In this document: positions 61,601 through 64,000 of the stretch, one piece after another
How positions within the stretch are numbered: position 1 is the first letter of the stretch
Layout: every line of letters begins with the position of its first letter
Origin: Parapristionchus giblindavisi
Lineage: Eukaryota > Nematoda > Chromadorea > Rhabditida > Diplogasteridae
Reading direction: 5' to 3'
Length of the DNA stretch: 64,000 nucleotides
Assembly: GCA_943737045.1 (NCBI GenBank)
Contig: CALSFV010000368.1
Location: forward strand, 62,001-126,000
Notes under the pieces: generated by a model
What the model saw: only the letters and a program-made list of their open reading frames with translations
The model's database searches: none
What the model was told of the DNA's origin: nothing
Position numbers and translations under genes: made by a program

Positions 61601-62514
61601 GTTCCACCCGATTTTTCCATCCGACCCACTTAATTTCCAGCGACAAAAGTTGACCTATGATGAATACAGTAACCATTGATATGCTACCGTACCTTTCTAT
61701 CTTCTCTTGCAATAGTATGAGTTCCACTAATGATATCACCAGCTGTTTCTCTCAATGAACGAAGTGCATCATGAGCTGATTCCATTCTACCACATCCACA
61801 TCTTAACAGATTCATTGATATATTGGGAATGATTCATATTGATTATGCCATTCTTATACATTATACGGTCAATCAATTCTATTGACGATGAGTTCAAAAT
61901 CGATAATTGTAATTATTATAGATGAATATGAATAGAGTATGAATCAAATGAATGACTATCGTCTCATTAAATGAATCATTACAAATATATTCAATAGACG
62001 AAGAAAAGATTGAATCCATCGAGAGAATAAGAGAGAGAGAGAGGTAAAGAGAATGAATGGAGACGACAGAGAAACAGAGTAATCAATAAGTAAAAATGAA
62101 TCAATCAATAAACATAAATCGTTCTTACTTCCTAGCATCTCGACTGGTTGGTAGAAACTTTGCACATTCCCTTCTCACGAATACTTCTTTGATCCAATTC
62201 TCACGTAGAAGACTCTGTAATACATCGAACGAATCAAAATAATCATTTAGATTGTATGAATTTGTAGCTAAGAAATGACTGAAACCATTCAAACGAAAGT
62301 TCTCCTAAACAGTAATATATCGTGTTAAAGTTTGATCGATTTGAATCGAATATAATAAGAGAATAAGTAGATATTGAATTGATACCAAATCAGATCCAGC
62401 AGCTGCCATTTGTTGATTGATTAGATTATTCAATGGAATATCTCCTCCACACCCTTCATCATCTTTATACTGTACATATCGTGAGAAGACTCCACAATCA
62501 CCCGTATACTGTAA
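49610..62514 (-). CDS. TRPM: TRPM cation channel (gon-2/gtl type), 5' end unresolved
   Basis: About 30 exons read leftward. The N-terminal TRPM homology region has [18 protein letters not shown] (61075-61022, then 60860), [30 protein letters not shown] (60500-60447) and [15 protein letters not shown]. Ankyrin-like segments include [21 protein letters not shown] (58175-58113). The membrane part has [36 protein letters not shown] (53030-52975), a pore with [16 protein letters not shown] (about 52690-52643), and S6 [20 protein letters not shown] (52438-52379). The TRP box [10 protein letters not shown], a C-terminal coiled coil ([15 protein letters not shown], 51080) and an acidic tail follow, ending SRASRASM with stop 49610-49612. 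There is no alpha-kinase domain. Worm TRPMs carry Mg2+ and Ca2+ in gonad, gut and excretory cells. A Ser/Asp-rich linker lies near 55670-55760. First recognised exon: 62397-62514; the ATG exon was not found. Confidence 0.92.
53565..53582. promoter_or_regulatory. Perfect heat-shock element in a TRPM intron
   Basis: TTCCAGAAGTTTCCAGAA has four alternating TTC/GAA units with exact 2-base spacing, the consensus HSF-1 site. A further GAA follows downstream. It lies in the 237-bp intron 53426-53662. Confidence 0.55.
61259..61640. mobile_element. Degenerate foldback with G-rich repeats in a TRPM intron
   Basis: The word ATCGGGGGGTCGG occurs three times (61290-61385) with a shorter fourth. The reverse complement of 61480-61620 is similar to 61345-61437 (shared AGTGATTTTTTT, then AAATCGGG, then a gapped match). 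Minus-strand frames with repeated RPPDF are translations of this repeat. Confidence 0.6.
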
Positions 62515-63638
62515 TCATATACATTCATTATCGATTCATTCATTCATCCACAACTACCAATCGATCGATTGAATGAGAACTCATAACAATACCATATGTA
62601 GTAGTATTAATAAATACTAATGTTTCAGACAAACACTATTATATTCTAGTATTATACATTGTATTATACTCGGATCATTCGATCGATAAGTATGACATAA
62701 CAATTAACCATTTGAGAAATAGTTGTAGATGAATGAAATAGATAAGAGAAAAGAGAAGAGAATAGAAACAAAAGTTAATGAGATCAAAGAAGCAAATGAA
62801 GATGACTTCACAGATCATATTGTTGTTGTTGTTGTTTACGATTGATTGAGAAGTAGATGAGGAAGATAAACAAAGTACACTTTAGATAGAATAGATGATA
62901 CACAAGACAAGAATTATTGTCATCGTGGTCAAAGACATATTAGCCAGTAGAAAGAGTAATGAATGAGGTTGGAGACAGAGGAAGAAGGAGAGGGAGAGGA
63001 AGAAGGAGAAGGAGAGGGAGAGGTAGAGAAAGGGAGAGGGAGAGAGGAAGATGAATAAGGTAAGGAGGTGAGAGGAGTAAGTACGCAGATTGTTATCATT
63101 GTCATCTCATCGAAGTACCTCAAAAGAAAAGAAGAAGAAGGAAGATGATGAAGGATGGGTGAAACATGGATAGAATATTTGAGTACATCTTAATTATCCA
63201 TTCAATATACATTGAAATGGTAATGAGAGAGAGGGAGAAGAAGAGGGAGAGGGAGAGGGAGGGAGAGGGAGAGATGGCTACAAGAAGGACGAGTGAATAG
63301 ATACAATCTTCTTCTCTTCATTCATTTTATTCTTCTAATTACCCATTCTGACTATCGGGATAAGATTTTATTCACCGAATTACTAGCTTACCTCGTATTT
63401 ACATGATCTCCCCTTACCTTTCAGTCTCTCCCTCTCCCTCCTCTCTCTCCCTCTCCCTCTCTCCTTATCATATATTATTGATCTTTTGAACCGGTTACTG
63501 TAGACAATAAGTACGGTCATGCTCATAAGTTGTAAGACAAAAAGAAACATTCGTACGTGATTCAATCAATCGACTCGTATTCATGCATAAAAAAGAGTAG
63601 AAACTAAGCCATTTAGACAATTTCGGGACAAAACGAGA
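62515..63638. other. Upstream region of TRPM with purine tracts
   Basis: AT-rich, with GGGAGA runs at 62970-63050 and 63225-63275 and the opposite CCCTCT strand at 63425-63470. No firm exon was found, although the first TRPM exon should be here or beyond the window. Confidence 0.6.
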
Positions 63639-64000
63639 AGAAGAAGAAGAAGAAGAAGAAGAAGAAGAAGAAGAAGAAGAAGAAGAAGAAGAAGAAGAAG
63701 AAGAAGAAGAAGAAGAAGAAGAAGAAGAAGAAGAAGAAGAAGAAGAAGAAGAAGAAGAAGAAGAAGAAGAAGAAGAAGAAGAAGAAGAAGAAGAAGAAGA
63801 AGAAGAAGAAGAAGAAGAAGAAGAAGAAGAAGAAGAAGAAGAAGAAGAAGAAGAAGAAGAAGAAGAAGAAGAAGAAGAAGAAGAAGAAGAAGAAGAAGAA
63901 GAAGAAGAAGAAGAAGAAGAAGAAAAGAAGAAAGAAGAAGAAGAAGAAGAAGAAAGAAGAAGAAGAAGAAGAAGAAGAAGAAGAAGAAGAAGAAGAAGAA
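63639..64000. repeat. GAA array at the window edge
   Basis: About 120 near-perfect GAA units with a few single-base breaks near 63924 and 63953, running off the right end. Confidence 0.98.

Noticed and set aside
1..64000. CRISPR arrays, bacterial operons, viral genes, rRNA
   Set aside because: No spaced direct repeats, ribosome binding sites or matching genes were seen; the sequence is intron-rich eukaryotic DNA.

Overview
The window looks like a piece of a nematode nuclear genome. It is AT-rich and split into many short exons. Most introns are about 45-60 bp, with a few of several hundred bp to 1.5 kb. The gene content is animal: PDE8, a nicotinic receptor, three innexins, MCTP and TRPM. 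The best lineage marker is a carbohydrate sulfotransferase of the type expanded in worms. A possible trans-splice acceptor just upstream of one ATG, and three housekeeping genes in tandem on one strand, also fit a nematode. No prokaryotic, viral, rRNA or functional tRNA gene was found. All identifications come from reading spliced translations by eye; no search was run.

Left block (1-11.9 kb): one large minus-strand gene with at least 20 short exons that I could not identify. Its exons are richer in GC than those further right. Its introns hold hairpin-type elements (3.2, 6.5-7.1 and 7.9-8.2 kb) and a 0.85 kb GAAT array next to a 128 bp GAA array. A GC-rich block built on a CCGCGGGCG-like word (11.92-12.15 kb) separates this block from the rest.

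Middle block: a PDE8-type phosphodiesterase (+, 12.2-19.4 kb, N-terminal region cut short at the GC-rich border) and a nicotinic receptor alpha-type subunit (+, 20.6-23.2 kb). Next come TCF25, IBA57 and POLR3F, all on the minus strand (23.4-30.8 kb) and possibly one operon. A giant hairpin element follows (31.2-33.9 kb), then three innexins (34.1-39.8 kb), the first two divergent from a 156 bp shared upstream region.

Right block: MCTP (+, 40.1-43.8 kb), an SLC17-like MFS transporter (-, 44.0-46.2 kb), a nematode-type carbohydrate sulfotransferase (+, 47.0-48.6 kb) and a long TRPM channel (-, 49.6-62.5 kb, 5' end unresolved). The window ends in a GAA array of about 360 bp.

Five of the recognised genes are membrane ion or transport proteins likely to act in excitable or epithelial cells (nicotinic receptor, innexins, TRPM, MCTP as an ER/synaptic C2 protein, SLC17-like). 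The sequence does not show that they are co-regulated. The most unusual content is the set of foldback elements. One has arms carrying a tRNA-like Pol III promoter, and a 2.8 kb one contains a nested MITE whose empty site survives in the opposite arm. Almost every intron from 12 kb onward also contains GATCAAA heptamers or ATTG/CAAT runs.
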